In this document: piece after piece, positions 20,469 through 29,811 of the stretch | Layout of the letters: the number at the start of each line of letters is the position of its first letter | Position numbering within the stretch: the first letter of the stretch is position 1 | From: a virus | Reading direction: 5' to 3' (one strand) | DNA: 30,698 nucleotides | IMG/VR virus record: IMGVR_UViG_3300030333_005025 | Span: 1-30,698 of that record | Program-made: the position numbers and the translations under genes | Notes under the pieces: model-generated | Database searches by the model: none | Seen by the model: the letters and a program-made list of their open reading frames with translations, nothing else | Told to the model about the DNA's origin: nothing

Positions 20469-21304
20469 CACAACCCTCGTCGCACATCAATAGGGGTGCC
20501 ACTGTTATAAAGAATTGCCGCCTGTGCGTCGGTAATGTGCACACCTTTCCATGCTGCTGAGTGGTCACTGCCGCCAGATTGCAAGCCGTTAGTCGCCGTA
20601 TCTGCACCCCATCTAGCGTCAACGTTATTGACGACATTAGAGCTAGAGTCCAGTGTGTCGCCACCACCACCCACAGCAAGCTTACCGTTAGCTACCGTGT
20701 GCTTGACCCCATCGACATAAGCAGTGAATCCTGCTGCATTGGTACTGCCGTCGTATGTCACAACAATATGATGGTATACACCGGCTTCTTTTACGTTGGT
20801 TGAGGATGCTGTAGGTACCAAGTGGCACGCTTCTCCTCCCCATGTGTCGATGAGGTAGACCTCTACCTCACCGTCGTTGAGGAAAATAGCCGGTCCTGTG
20901 TAGCCATTTCCTGATGTGTCGCGCTTTACATATACGCCAACATAACTTGTAGATACAGTTGCCGAATAACTGCTTATTGTCCACGGTGTAGTCACAGACC
21001 AATCCAGATCAGCATGATCGGAATGTTCCGTATGATGACCTGTGCTGCCGTATGTCATTGACGCACTGCCAGCCGCCTTGTAGGTAGTGCTCCAAGTACC
21101 AACAACATCACCATCATGGTCAGTTCCTGACTCACTATAATCTTCAGTAGTGCTGCCGCTATTCTCTTCAAAAGTAAGAAAGATAACAGGAGCAGGGCTA
21201 TTGTCTACGTGACCATGCAGGGCAATATTCTGCTTCTCTACACCGCTAAACTTTTTAATCTTGTAGCACTCAACACCATTTCGCTTTAATGCTACCGCCG
21301 ACAT
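20468..21304 (-). CDS. LamG / concanavalin-like virion protein
   Basis: 278 residues. Residues about 38-250 follow the LamG-type jelly-roll pattern: PVIFLTFEENSGS at the start, PWTISSYSA, VGVYVKRD, YHHIVVTYDGS, FTAYVDGVKHTV, and a late DARWGAD. Such domains on fibres or tail spikes bind sugars or host surface. The ATG overlaps the stop of the long fibre gene, so it is probably part of the same adhesion apparatus. No enzymatic residues are evident. Confidence 0.78.
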   Translation of the reverse strand: MSAVALKRNGVECYKIKKFSGVEKQNIALHGHVDNSPAPVIFLTFEENSGSTTEDYSESGTDHDGDVVGTWSTTYKAAGSASMTYGSTGHHTEHSDHADLDWSVTTPWTISSYSATVSTSYVGVYVKRDTSGNGYTGPAIFLNDGEVEVYLIDTWGGEACHLVPTASSTNVKEAGVYHHIVVTYDGSTNAAGFTAYVDGVKHTVANGKLAVGGGGDTLDSSSNVVNNVDARWGADTATNGLQSGGSDHSAAWKGVHITDAQAAILYNSGTPIDVRRGL

Positions 21305-23682
21305 TACGCAATCTCCACATAGTCATTCGATGGATTGAAGTAAAACAAGATGTGATTGCTGCCGTCTTTCTGTAGGCAGTGGCCCACAACTCTCACAACC
21401 TCGCCGCTTCCGGCGGGCGCTGTGAAATCTATCTGCCCAGCAGTGTCATCTGAAAGGTAACCAATCTTGCCGATATCTGCCGTGCCGTTGTAGTTACCGC
21501 TGTCAATTCGCATAAACCCTTTGACTAACATGCCGTCGTTGTTGCTGTTAGTGCCCACTGCCATTGCAAGCATCTCGCCTGGACCGCCGTCATTTGTATC
21601 GTTAGCCTGAGCCTCTTCCCAACCGGGGTGGTCAGATAGATAATAGATGTGGCCCTTGGTTGTTGTGTCGTTCAGCAGCTTAATAATATCGCCAGTGCAA
21701 TCGCCATCCGCACCAAACACACTTGGTATTGATGTCGCTGATGTGCCTATTGCGTTTTCATTACTTGGAAAACCGCTCGTTGTGACATGCCCATCGGCTA
21801 CGATTGAGAGGTGTCCATCCTCATCTGAGTTCAGGTATATACCCGTATCCCGAAATTCAACCTTTCCTGCTGCTGCAATGGATAAATCAGTACCGTCGAA
21901 CTCTAAATTGGCTTCACCGTTCAAGTCGTCCGAGCTTGTGAATGTCGCGATTCGGTTATTAGAGCCGTTGCTTACACTGGCTACAGCGCCACCGCCACCG
22001 CCACCGCTTCTTGCACTCCATATAACCTTGTTGTTGGAGCCATCCCATGACAACACGTCATCGTTGCTGGGCGTGTCTTGGCCAATCTTTGTAACTTCGC
22101 CACTGCTATCTACAATAATTGCGGCAGTTGTACCATGCGCTGTACCGGCACCAATCTCTAGCTTGTCAGTACCATCGTCAATTCCAATTCGGAAATCAGC
22201 AGCATGACCATCAAAAAGAAGGTTTGTATCTTCTTCACCACCATCACCAATGGTAACTCGCGGCGTTGTTCCACTAACCGTAAGGCTTCCGTCTGCCGTA
22301 ATAGGTCCGTTTACTGTAACGCTTGAGTTGAAAGTTGCAGCACCTTCTTCTGACATATCCAATGTCAGCGCAGTAATCTCAGAGCCACCATCATCACCTT
22401 TGAACAGGATGTCCTTGTCCTGGATAGTGGATTCAATAAGCATATTGTTCGAGCCATCTGCTCCAATGAGGCCAAACTCAGTACCTGCATTCAAGAACTC
22501 AACGTCCGCACCGCCCGCATCCAGCTTAATGTCGCCAGCAACGTCAATGGTCAGGTCGCCTGATGACAGGTCAATTTCAGTGCCATTGATAGAGATATTA
22601 TCTACCGATAAAGAATCCGCCGTAAGCGCACCGGCTGTCGTTGTTCCTAATGTAGTAGTGCCAAAGGTGTTAGACGCAGCATTCGATGTAATACCCGCTG
22701 CAAATGTACAGGCACCGCCATCGGCAATAGTGATTGCGCTATCACCATCAGTGTAGTCAATGGTGGCCGTTTCAACACTACCGCTGTGTACAGTTAGGCC
22801 AGTGTCTGAAACAGACACGCGCTTTGTGTTGTCAGCATAAAAGTTAATATGATCGCCATCTTCAAAATCAATCTTAGTCTCGTCGTCTTCACCGATTTTA
22901 ATATCGGTAGCCAACAAGGAAGTAATGCCTGTCTGTGCTGCCTCAACATTTACAGTGACGGCACCTGACGTACCGCCGCCGCTAAGGCCAGTGCCAGCCG
23001 TGACGCCTGTAATGTCTCCAACCGTTGGCGCAGACGCAACCCACTTTGCTCCGTCGTATGTCAGTACATCTGCGGAGCTTGGTGAGTCCTGGCCAATCTT
23101 AGTCACATGGCCACTGCCATCGAAGGTGATAGCTGCTGTACCACCGGCCTCTTTCAAAGAGCCGCCATCATCCAAGATAATGTCACCAGTAACCTTAACG
23201 TCACCAGCAACATCAAGCTCGTGGGCTGGAGAGTCAGTACCAATACCCACCTTAGAGTTGCTTACAACAAGGTCATCGTCAGAGCCAGAACGAATATGAA
23301 CCTTGGCTGCTGTAGTGTTGTCTCGGCCAATGCGAACGCTGTCTGCACCGTCCGTACCGATTTTTAGGTTGTTTGCACAACGAATATCTAAGGAGCCAGA
23401 TGGTACCTTTATGTGTGCCGTGCTGGTTGTTGTAGGCTTTAGCTGGATGTCACCGTCGTTGACAACAACATCACCTTTAGGGTCCAAGCCGATGTCACCA
23501 GCAGACCCGTCGTAAATAATAATCCTTCCAGAGTCTGTTCCCTCGTTGGTATTTAGGATCATATCCTTCGTACCCTCGGTAGAGATAGTTGCTGTTGTAG
23601 TAGTAGAGCTAATGTCTACTTTAGTAAGCTCGTCAAGGTCACTCTGTAGAGCTGATATTCTTACGCCTGATCTTGTTGGCAT
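21304..23682 (-). CDS. Long repetitive tail-fibre-like protein
   Basis: 792 residues, rich in Gly, Asp, Thr and Ser, with many short predicted beta strands in the style of beta-helical fibres (for example GIGTDSPAHELDVAGDVKV, SVSDTGLTVHSGSVETAT). A unit with a TKIGQDSP-SADVL-YDG-KW pattern near residue 200 recurs as TKIGQDTPSNDDVLSWDG near residue 545. A Gly run (SGGGGGGAV, about 560) separates a C-terminal domain of about 230 residues that may be the receptor-binding end. The N-terminal 25 residues (ISALQSDLDELT) could be the attachment point. Long antisense ORFs here come from codon composition. Confidence 0.75.
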   Translation of the reverse strand: MPTRSGVRISALQSDLDELTKVDISSTTTTATISTEGTKDMILNTNEGTDSGRIIIYDGSAGDIGLDPKGDVVVNDGDIQLKPTTTSTAHIKVPSGSLDIRCANNLKIGTDGADSVRIGRDNTTAAKVHIRSGSDDDLVVSNSKVGIGTDSPAHELDVAGDVKVTGDIILDDGGSLKEAGGTAAITFDGSGHVTKIGQDSPSSADVLTYDGAKWVASAPTVGDITGVTAGTGLSGGGTSGAVTVNVEAAQTGITSLLATDIKIGEDDETKIDFEDGDHINFYADNTKRVSVSDTGLTVHSGSVETATIDYTDGDSAITIADGGACTFAAGITSNAASNTFGTTTLGTTTAGALTADSLSVDNISINGTEIDLSSGDLTIDVAGDIKLDAGGADVEFLNAGTEFGLIGADGSNNMLIESTIQDKDILFKGDDGGSEITALTLDMSEEGAATFNSSVTVNGPITADGSLTVSGTTPRVTIGDGGEEDTNLLFDGHAADFRIGIDDGTDKLEIGAGTAHGTTAAIIVDSSGEVTKIGQDTPSNDDVLSWDGSNNKVIWSARSGGGGGGAVASVSNGSNNRIATFTSSDDLNGEANLEFDGTDLSIAAAGKVEFRDTGIYLNSDEDGHLSIVADGHVTTSGFPSNENAIGTSATSIPSVFGADGDCTGDIIKLLNDTTTKGHIYYLSDHPGWEEAQANDTNDGGPGEMLAMAVGTNSNNDGMLVKGFMRIDSGNYNGTADIGKIGYLSDDTAGQIDFTAPAGSGEVVRVVGHCLQKDGSNHILFYFNPSNDYVEIA

Positions 23683-23691
23683 TTTATACTC

Positions 23692-24114
23692 CTAAGCAGT
23701 CAAGGCCGTCCCAGTAATGTAACCACTACCAGAAGGACTTCCATTGCTTTTGCTGTACGCCTTTACAAATATAGTAGCACCGCCACCGCCAGCACAAGAA
23801 ACCTGAATGGCCTTGAACCCCATGTCAATGGCAAACTCACCATCAGTGCTACTCGTTTCGAGGGTAGGGCTGATGGGAATCTTCTGGAACGCAGAAGGGG
23901 TGTTAGTTGCTATTACTGTTTTAGTTCCATCGCTAATAGTCCAGTCCTCGCCGGACCAGTCTTCAGTTATTCCAACAAATGTAAGCTCTGTGTTGCTGCT
24001 GTTAACAAGCACTTCCCAAGTATCAACTGATTGCCTCGGGTAAAAGCGCCACGTGTCGGTGGTGCCGCTAGTTAATGTAACCTTTTCCATGAAAGCTGGT
24101 CTTGCGTTAGGCAT
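23692..24114 (-). CDS. Hypothetical beta-rich virion protein
   Basis: 140 residues, mostly strand-like (TDTWRFYPRQSVDTWEVLV, then TELTFVGITEDW, then GFKAIQVSC) with a Gly cluster near residue 112. Size and place between the fibre and the giant virion protein suggest a structural or fibre-linked role. GGAGAATAG precedes the ATG. No recognised family. Confidence 0.6.
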   Translation of the reverse strand: MPNARPAFMEKVTLTSGTTDTWRFYPRQSVDTWEVLVNSSNTELTFVGITEDWSGEDWTISDGTKTVIATNTPSAFQKIPISPTLETSSTDGEFAIDMGFKAIQVSCAGGGGATIFVKAYSKSNGSPSGSGYITGTALTA

Positions 24115-24117
24115 AAT

Positions 24118-27100
24118 CTATTCTCCTATCCATTCCCTTTGTTCTTCTGTCATAGGTGTCTTGGCTTCAAGTAGGATTCTTCGGCTGTTAATGATGTCCC
24201 GCTGTTCACCTGACCACAAATTTATTACTTCCAATAAGTCTTTTAAACTTCCCCAAGTTGGGTTTTCAATAAAATCACTAGACCTAGATTCAAAATCAAC
24301 TTTAGCTCTTGAATTTGGCATATGGTATATAACGCGCAAGAATGATTTTACAGCAGGTACGCCATACTGTAACACAAGCTCGTTTCTTTTGGCTTGGCCT
24401 TTTGTAGATACCAATTTCTCCAGAGCTTTTTCCTTCTGCTCCCAACCAAGGTTCTGTAATGATTTCGCAAAGTCTTCTTCTGTTACGTTGTGCTTCTTGT
24501 TAAGCGCTGCCAATACGCCAGACATGTATCTATCAAGGTCCTGTGCCCTGTTGATTATTAGCTCTGTCTTTGTGTATCCCTTCGTACGGGTAACAGCCAT
24601 TTCAAATAATCGCTCAGTAATTGGCCTAGCATAACCGTCACGGTCAACCCAGTTGTTCCATGCGCCAGCAGCTTTTTCCCAGAACCTTCCACCCTTGTAT
24701 CGGTTCCACTCCTCAACAGACTCTCCGGTAAGTTTTACCATTTCGGAATATGGACTGCCGCCAAATACACTGGCTATATCAGAAGGAGATGGGAATACTT
24801 GAGGCGCATAACCTTTAACCATTTCGTTGTGGAAGGTAACTAGACCTTCTCCGTCTAGCTTTGCGTTTATTGCGCCATGGAATGCTTTCATGAGAGGAAC
24901 GGCAAGGAAGTGGTTAAGGAAACCTGTACGACGTAAGTACTCTAGCGGCCTATTTCCTTCTATTGGATCAAACCCTGGGGACAGGTATCCGAATGGATTG
25001 AGAAAGTTGGTATCAACAAATAGGTGCCTTTTCTCGTAAGCCCTATCTGTCGGCTTGAACATTTCGCCACTAGCAGCAGGAACCTGCTTATCCCCGCCAT
25101 CAAGAAATGACAATAAAGACATTGATGCAGCAGGGGCAAATCTAAATCGCTCCCACTTGTTCATGCCTTCTGTCATAGCGTACAACCCATCAGCTCCTTC
25201 TGGAGATACACCTGCATTGGCAAAACCATGGGCAGTCATAGCGTCATGTATGGTCATGTACACTTGAGCCTGCACTGGGTTTCTCATAAGCCATTCAGTC
25301 GTGAGCGGAATAGCTCTTGCTGTAAAGGTAATGAAAGGTTGGCCCGCAATGTAGTGAACAGCTTTGGCTCCCCTTGCAGCCTGGAACCCTGATTCTGTAA
25401 TACCCTTGTAAGGAGCGTATGGCATTCGCATCATATGCACAAAGCCGGGAACGTTCTTATAGTCTATGAACTTCTCCATAGCCCCGGAAGCTGCCCTGCT
25501 TCTGCCTATTCGGCTTTTGTACTTATGGTGGTAGGCTTGTCTGAATATATCATCACATACCTTGCTGTAAAAAATACCAGGGAACTTAGTGATATCAACA
25601 CCGCCGTGGTATCTCTTCTTTATCCAGCCCTTTGCTCCGTGACCATGATGAATTCTGTCAACAAGGCCAGCAAATTCCTTTAGGCCGTCAGTGGGTGTCT
25701 TCCATACAGCCTTCATGGGAACAAAATCGCTGCCCCGTAAGCCAAGCTCGCCCTCTATAAACGAACTGCTAAACACACCGTCTTCGTATGTTTCTTTCCA
25801 ATGTTGTGATTTTTTGTTTGAGAAGGCATCTTGAATTGCCTGCTGGTAATACTTCCAGTTGCCGGGGTTTAGGATGCTTAGGCCAGCCATAGGTCCAAAG
25901 TAAAGTACATTGGTAAGTACGTTACGTATTGTTGTCGTTGGACTCCAGGCGGTGTTTGCGGATTTCCATTTCGACAGAAGCTCGGGATACCACCCGCTCA
26001 TATCGTCAATTAGTTTCTGGCCGTTTATAATATGGTACCAAACGTCTTCATGAACCCACTTGTTTGCTAAGTCTCCATACTTTTTAGGGGCGTAAAGGTC
26101 TACAAGTTCACGTAAGCCACTAAGCTGGGCAGTCTCACCTCTTCGGGCTAGGACCTCTTTGATCCTGCTTTCTGGGATTCTTAGGTTCTTTGCCTCTCGC
26201 TTCAGTTGCTTTGCAGACATGCTCTTATATCTGTTTGCATACATCGACTCTCCGGGCATCTTCATCCAGCCCTTTGAATTAGACATGTCGTAAGACTTTG
26301 CAATAATCGGAGACTTTGCCGCCTCTCTGTATATCTTGTGCATGGAGACTAGGCTTTGCATCCTGCCGAGGCCGGTAGTTGCAGTACGAAAGAAGTCGTT
26401 CGTCATTCCGTAGCCGCCCATGATTTTACCAGTGTCTGGGTCTGGCTTGTTCCTGGCTTTTATCTCACTAAGGCCACGCTCTAGCTTATCGCTTTGTTTA
26501 CGCAGCGCCATAGCTTTGCTAGCCTTTTCCCTGACGGACTTTCGTAGCCATTTGATTCTAGCGATTTCTGAAGTGGGTACAGGTGCGCCCATGCTTTGGG
26601 CTTCAGTTATCAATGAGTCTATCGCTTTAGCTGTTTTTGATAGCTCGCCAATAAACTTGCCATCTATAGGGGCATCGCTTTCAAGCAATTTGCTAAGGGA
26701 GGCTGTAATGCTTTGGTATCCCTTTGAAAGATTAGCAAGCTCCTCGATATCATCAAACGTCGAAAGCCTAGCCATGGTTGCTTGGGACAGTGCATCGGCA
26801 TGTAGGGCTGCATGATCATCTATTATCTTTTGAGGTATAGCCTCGCCAACACGAACAAGCCTGACTTCAATCGGTATCCCCGCTCTTCTAAGCTGGTTAT
26901 CCAGAAGAGAGCCTGCTGCGCCCGGTGCGACTGAGCGTGACTCGCCTCGTTGCTGCGCCCTAACAATATCGTCGGCTGTTTTTGCTTTTATGGCTGGCGG
27001 GTCAAATAGCTGCGCCCAGAAGAAGTCCCGTATCTGCTTTGGGCTGTGAAATAGGTTAAGACCTGCAAGCTCCTCGGATAACAGAAGAGACTTCTTAGCG

Positions 27101-29811
27101 AGATCAACTCCCCAGATGTTCATTGCGGCAACCTTGCCTGCAACTTCGTTTCTGAGTTGAATGGTCTTCAGGTCTACCTCTGACTTCTGCCACGCTTTGC
27201 CAGTCTCCGGGTTCTTCCCTAGTTTTAGTTTGACCTTGCCAGCGTCTGTAAGCTCCCATAGCCCGTGCTTGTTTATTTTTACAATGTTTTGAGCTGGGTT
27301 TGACGGATTGAATATAGGCCGGTGCTCCATCCAAGCCATTTCGTTGAATGTTGTTCTTATGTCCTTTGGCACTATAGGCGTAACTGGACCCTCAAACCCA
27401 GCTTTATGTAAGACGGCAGCCGCGCTAAGAGCACCAGGTTCAGGTTTATCAAATCTCTTTTTAACTTGCTCTGGTGTCAGGCTGTCAATGGAGTCGGCAA
27501 GCTCTTGAACATACATGAGCGATCTTCTGTTGTGACCCATGCCCTCTCTGGATACAGCCATAAAAAGCGCAAGGGACTTTCTTGAAGCAAGATTATCTAA
27601 CGGGGACATCAGCATGTTTCGCAAGAATCCCTGTCCTTTACCGGATGCTAGGCGTCTAACGGCAATGCCAAATAACTCCACAGGGGCAAACACATTCATG
27701 GGTGAGCTTAATAAAGTAAGGCCGTCCATGCGGTCCTGCCACAATTTTGATTTCGCTATATCATCGTTAAAGGTTTTTGCTGCATTTTGGGCATCAAATT
27801 TAAATCTATCAACGTAGCGACTTTGAAACCTATAACCATCAGGTAAAATTTTAAGGTTTTCCGGGTTTTTAAACAGCGCTTTAGCTTGAACATCGGTTGC
27901 TCGCGCACTGTTATAACCGTACCAAATAGCTTGCTTTCTTGTGGCATCAACCAACCTGTCCGCTGCTTTATCGGCCCCCCGTAAATAATGTTCTTTCTTT
28001 AGTTTGGCTTTCTTCATGAGTGGCGCTCTGACCATAAACATGTTGAGTGCCGCTTCCACCGGCCTGTAACGAACCATGTTCTCAAAATCTACACCGGGGA
28101 TTGTTCTATAAAAAGAATTAGCCATGCCCTGCGCCATAAAAGAAGCGCCGTCTGTAAACTCATCCATGCCCTGCTTGAGTGACTTTGTGGATGACCAAAC
28201 GTTTTTTCTGGAGAATGGGTTTATGTACTTTTGGGCACCTTCGTATAGGCCGACGGACATGCCATAGCCAATCTCCCAGAAGTTTGGGCCAAAGTGATCA
28301 ACCCAGTCCTGAATAAAATTATTCTTTTCAAGACCTAAATGCTTGCTGTCTGGCACATGAATAACTTTATCTAACCAGTTAGCAATCTTCATGCTGGATT
28401 GAGATGTCTCTGGCGAGATTGCTGCGTGAACTAGCTCGTGTGTCCCCCAAATAGTTCGAGCCGCAAACTCCTTTGATGAAGGAAGGAAATGAACCATTGG
28501 CGCACGTTCAAGGGGGTTATGCTCTACGTTTATGAGTGGCCTATCTCTATGAAAAATTCGCTTGTCTAGTTCTGGTATGTAGGCAACGTGCTTGCTTAAG
28601 AAGTTATATATCTGCGGAAAGGCTTGCATTGTTCGGGACGCAAGGTCTTCATCCCATGCAACCTCGCCTACCAATCTACCAGTATATCTTTTGTCAAAAA
28701 ACGCTGGCCGAGCCTGTGTCTCTTCAGCCCACTCCGGTAACTTGGCCATGGCAAACTGGCCTTTAGTTATCTGCCTGCTGTGTTCAGCGCCGGGAACTGC
28801 ATAGCCCGATACGTCTGCGGATATGGCTGGGCCAGAAGGTCTAGTGCCCGGCACATTTAACGGCGAATAGAAGTAATCCTCTCCGTAGTCAGCAGGCGTT
28901 TTCTTTCTGGTTGTGTAGTAAGCATCGGAAATCTTTTCCCCTGGGAATGTAAGCGTGTGCCTGGTTGTCACTGTGCCTGGGTCAAACCGGCGAGACTCGG
29001 GAAGGGCCATTCCAAGCATACGCTCTCTATGCTCTTTTGGTGTTGTGGTTCGGCCATACTCAAGAACTTTTTGCTGATACGGGGTAAGTAGACCGGCGTT
29101 CTTTCTTATGATTTCCCGGTATCGCTTGTTGGTTACGTCCTCGCCAGACTCAAGGATGCTTCGCATTTCACTGGCAGCGTCATCCGGAAGCAGGTTCATA
29201 GCATCGTTATGTGCAGCGTTCCATGACTCAGCATATTCATCGGTTAGTATCTTGGGCTGAACCCGTAGTGCATCTTTTATTTCAACAGAGCCTTTGCCTT
29301 CTGAGAACTTAGCCTGCTCTATTGGGTCAGGTAGGCCAGTTACTTCAGACACCCCTGGCCTTTTCCATTTCTCTTTAGGGCTGAATGCGAAGCCCATCTT
29401 CTCGGGAGTTATTGTTGTCCCGGTATCCATGTACTCTGGCTTGCCGTCAGTGAACACAAGGCCCTGTGGCCCGCGCCAGTCAACCGTAGGGAATCCGCGC
29501 CCCTTGTACTTCATAGCTAACTGCTGCTGACGTTCTCTGGATTCAGGGCTTAGTGATAGAATTTCTCCAGCGGTTGGACCTGCTTTTCCAGCAACATCAA
29601 AGCCACGAAAGTACCCACTAGGGGTATCTTCATAGACGGGCGTTCCTGTAGCTCCAGTCTCTCGCCACTTTTTTACCTGCTTTTCTGCGTCAGTTTCTTC
29701 TTTGCTTTCGGCCCACTGCCTAACGCCTTTGGAGAGAATGCTTTCTTCTTCGTCTTCCTCATCCTTCTTCCATTGCTTTATGTAGCTCTGGACTCTATCG
29801 AGGAAGCTCAT
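24118..29811 (-). CDS. Giant virion protein (1,897 residues) with an HEXXH motif
   Basis: The largest gene in the window. Probably an internal or ejected virion protein or part of the DNA-delivery apparatus, judged by size and position upstream of the fibre genes. The N-terminus is charged with short helices (RVQSYIKQWKKDEEDEEE). Around residues 458-462 is HELVH (H458, E459, H462) followed by AAISPETSQSS, the zinc-binding core of a metallopeptidase; E468 or a later Glu could be the third ligand. Long helical and Lys/Arg-rich stretches fill the middle. A hydrophobic turn (NVLYFGPMAGLSIL) and several segments near the C-terminal third (VAPAAS-like and SLLSFLDGG) could touch membrane. No RNA polymerase motifs of the N4 type are visible. 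AAGAGG precedes the ATG, which overlaps the preceding stop (ATGA). Confidence 0.7.
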   Translation of the reverse strand: MSFLDRVQSYIKQWKKDEEDEEESILSKGVRQWAESKEETDAEKQVKKWRETGATGTPVYEDTPSGYFRGFDVAGKAGPTAGEILSLSPESRERQQQLAMKYKGRGFPTVDWRGPQGLVFTDGKPEYMDTGTTITPEKMGFAFSPKEKWKRPGVSEVTGLPDPIEQAKFSEGKGSVEIKDALRVQPKILTDEYAESWNAAHNDAMNLLPDDAASEMRSILESGEDVTNKRYREIIRKNAGLLTPYQQKVLEYGRTTTPKEHRERMLGMALPESRRFDPGTVTTRHTLTFPGEKISDAYYTTRKKTPADYGEDYFYSPLNVPGTRPSGPAISADVSGYAVPGAEHSRQITKGQFAMAKLPEWAEETQARPAFFDKRYTGRLVGEVAWDEDLASRTMQAFPQIYNFLSKHVAYIPELDKRIFHRDRPLINVEHNPLERAPMVHFLPSSKEFAARTIWGTHELVHAAISPETSQSSMKIANWLDKVIHVPDSKHLGLEKNNFIQDWVDHFGPNFWEIGYGMSVGLYEGAQKYINPFSRKNVWSSTKSLKQGMDEFTDGASFMAQGMANSFYRTIPGVDFENMVRYRPVEAALNMFMVRAPLMKKAKLKKEHYLRGADKAADRLVDATRKQAIWYGYNSARATDVQAKALFKNPENLKILPDGYRFQSRYVDRFKFDAQNAAKTFNDDIAKSKLWQDRMDGLTLLSSPMNVFAPVELFGIAVRRLASGKGQGFLRNMLMSPLDNLASRKSLALFMAVSREGMGHNRRSLMYVQELADSIDSLTPEQVKKRFDKPEPGALSAAAVLHKAGFEGPVTPIVPKDIRTTFNEMAWMEHRPIFNPSNPAQNIVKINKHGLWELTDAGKVKLKLGKNPETGKAWQKSEVDLKTIQLRNEVAGKVAAMNIWGVDLAKKSLLLSEELAGLNLFHSPKQIRDFFWAQLFDPPAIKAKTADDIVRAQQRGESRSVAPGAAGSLLDNQLRRAGIPIEVRLVRVGEAIPQKIIDDHAALHADALSQATMARLSTFDDIEELANLSKGYQSITASLSKLLESDAPIDGKFIGELSKTAKAIDSLITEAQSMGAPVPTSEIARIKWLRKSVREKASKAMALRKQSDKLERGLSEIKARNKPDPDTGKIMGGYGMTNDFFRTATTGLGRMQSLVSMHKIYREAAKSPIIAKSYDMSNSKGWMKMPGESMYANRYKSMSAKQLKREAKNLRIPESRIKEVLARRGETAQLSGLRELVDLYAPKKYGDLANKWVHEDVWYHIINGQKLIDDMSGWYPELLSKWKSANTAWSPTTTIRNVLTNVLYFGPMAGLSILNPGNWKYYQQAIQDAFSNKKSQHWKETYEDGVFSSSFIEGELGLRGSDFVPMKAVWKTPTDGLKEFAGLVDRIHHGHGAKGWIKKRYHGGVDITKFPGIFYSKVCDDIFRQAYHHKYKSRIGRSRAASGAMEKFIDYKNVPGFVHMMRMPYAPYKGITESGFQAARGAKAVHYIAGQPFITFTARAIPLTTEWLMRNPVQAQVYMTIHDAMTAHGFANAGVSPEGADGLYAMTEGMNKWERFRFAPAASMSLLSFLDGGDKQVPAASGEMFKPTDRAYEKRHLFVDTNFLNPFGYLSPGFDPIEGNRPLEYLRRTGFLNHFLAVPLMKAFHGAINAKLDGEGLVTFHNEMVKGYAPQVFPSPSDIASVFGGSPYSEMVKLTGESVEEWNRYKGGRFWEKAAGAWNNWVDRDGYARPITERLFEMAVTRTKGYTKTELIINRAQDLDRYMSGVLAALNKKHNVTEEDFAKSLQNLGWEQKEKALEKLVSTKGQAKRNELVLQYGVPAVKSFLRVIYHMPNSRAKVDFESRSSDFIENPTWGSLKDLLEVINLWSGEQRDIINSRRILLEAKTPMTEEQREWIGE

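Noticed and set aside
21647-22207. 186-residue plus-strand ORF opposite the fibre gene
   Set aside because: It is antisense to a repetitive Gly/Asp/Thr-rich gene whose codon usage removes stops from the other strand; no ribosome site and a low-complexity product.
22250-22756. 168-residue plus-strand ORF opposite the fibre gene
   Set aside because: Same reason: a compositional shadow rich in Ser/Pro/Val, with no start signal.
24118-29811. N4-type virion RNA polymerase
   Set aside because: Size and position suggested it, but none of the single-subunit polymerase motifs could be found in the translated sequence.
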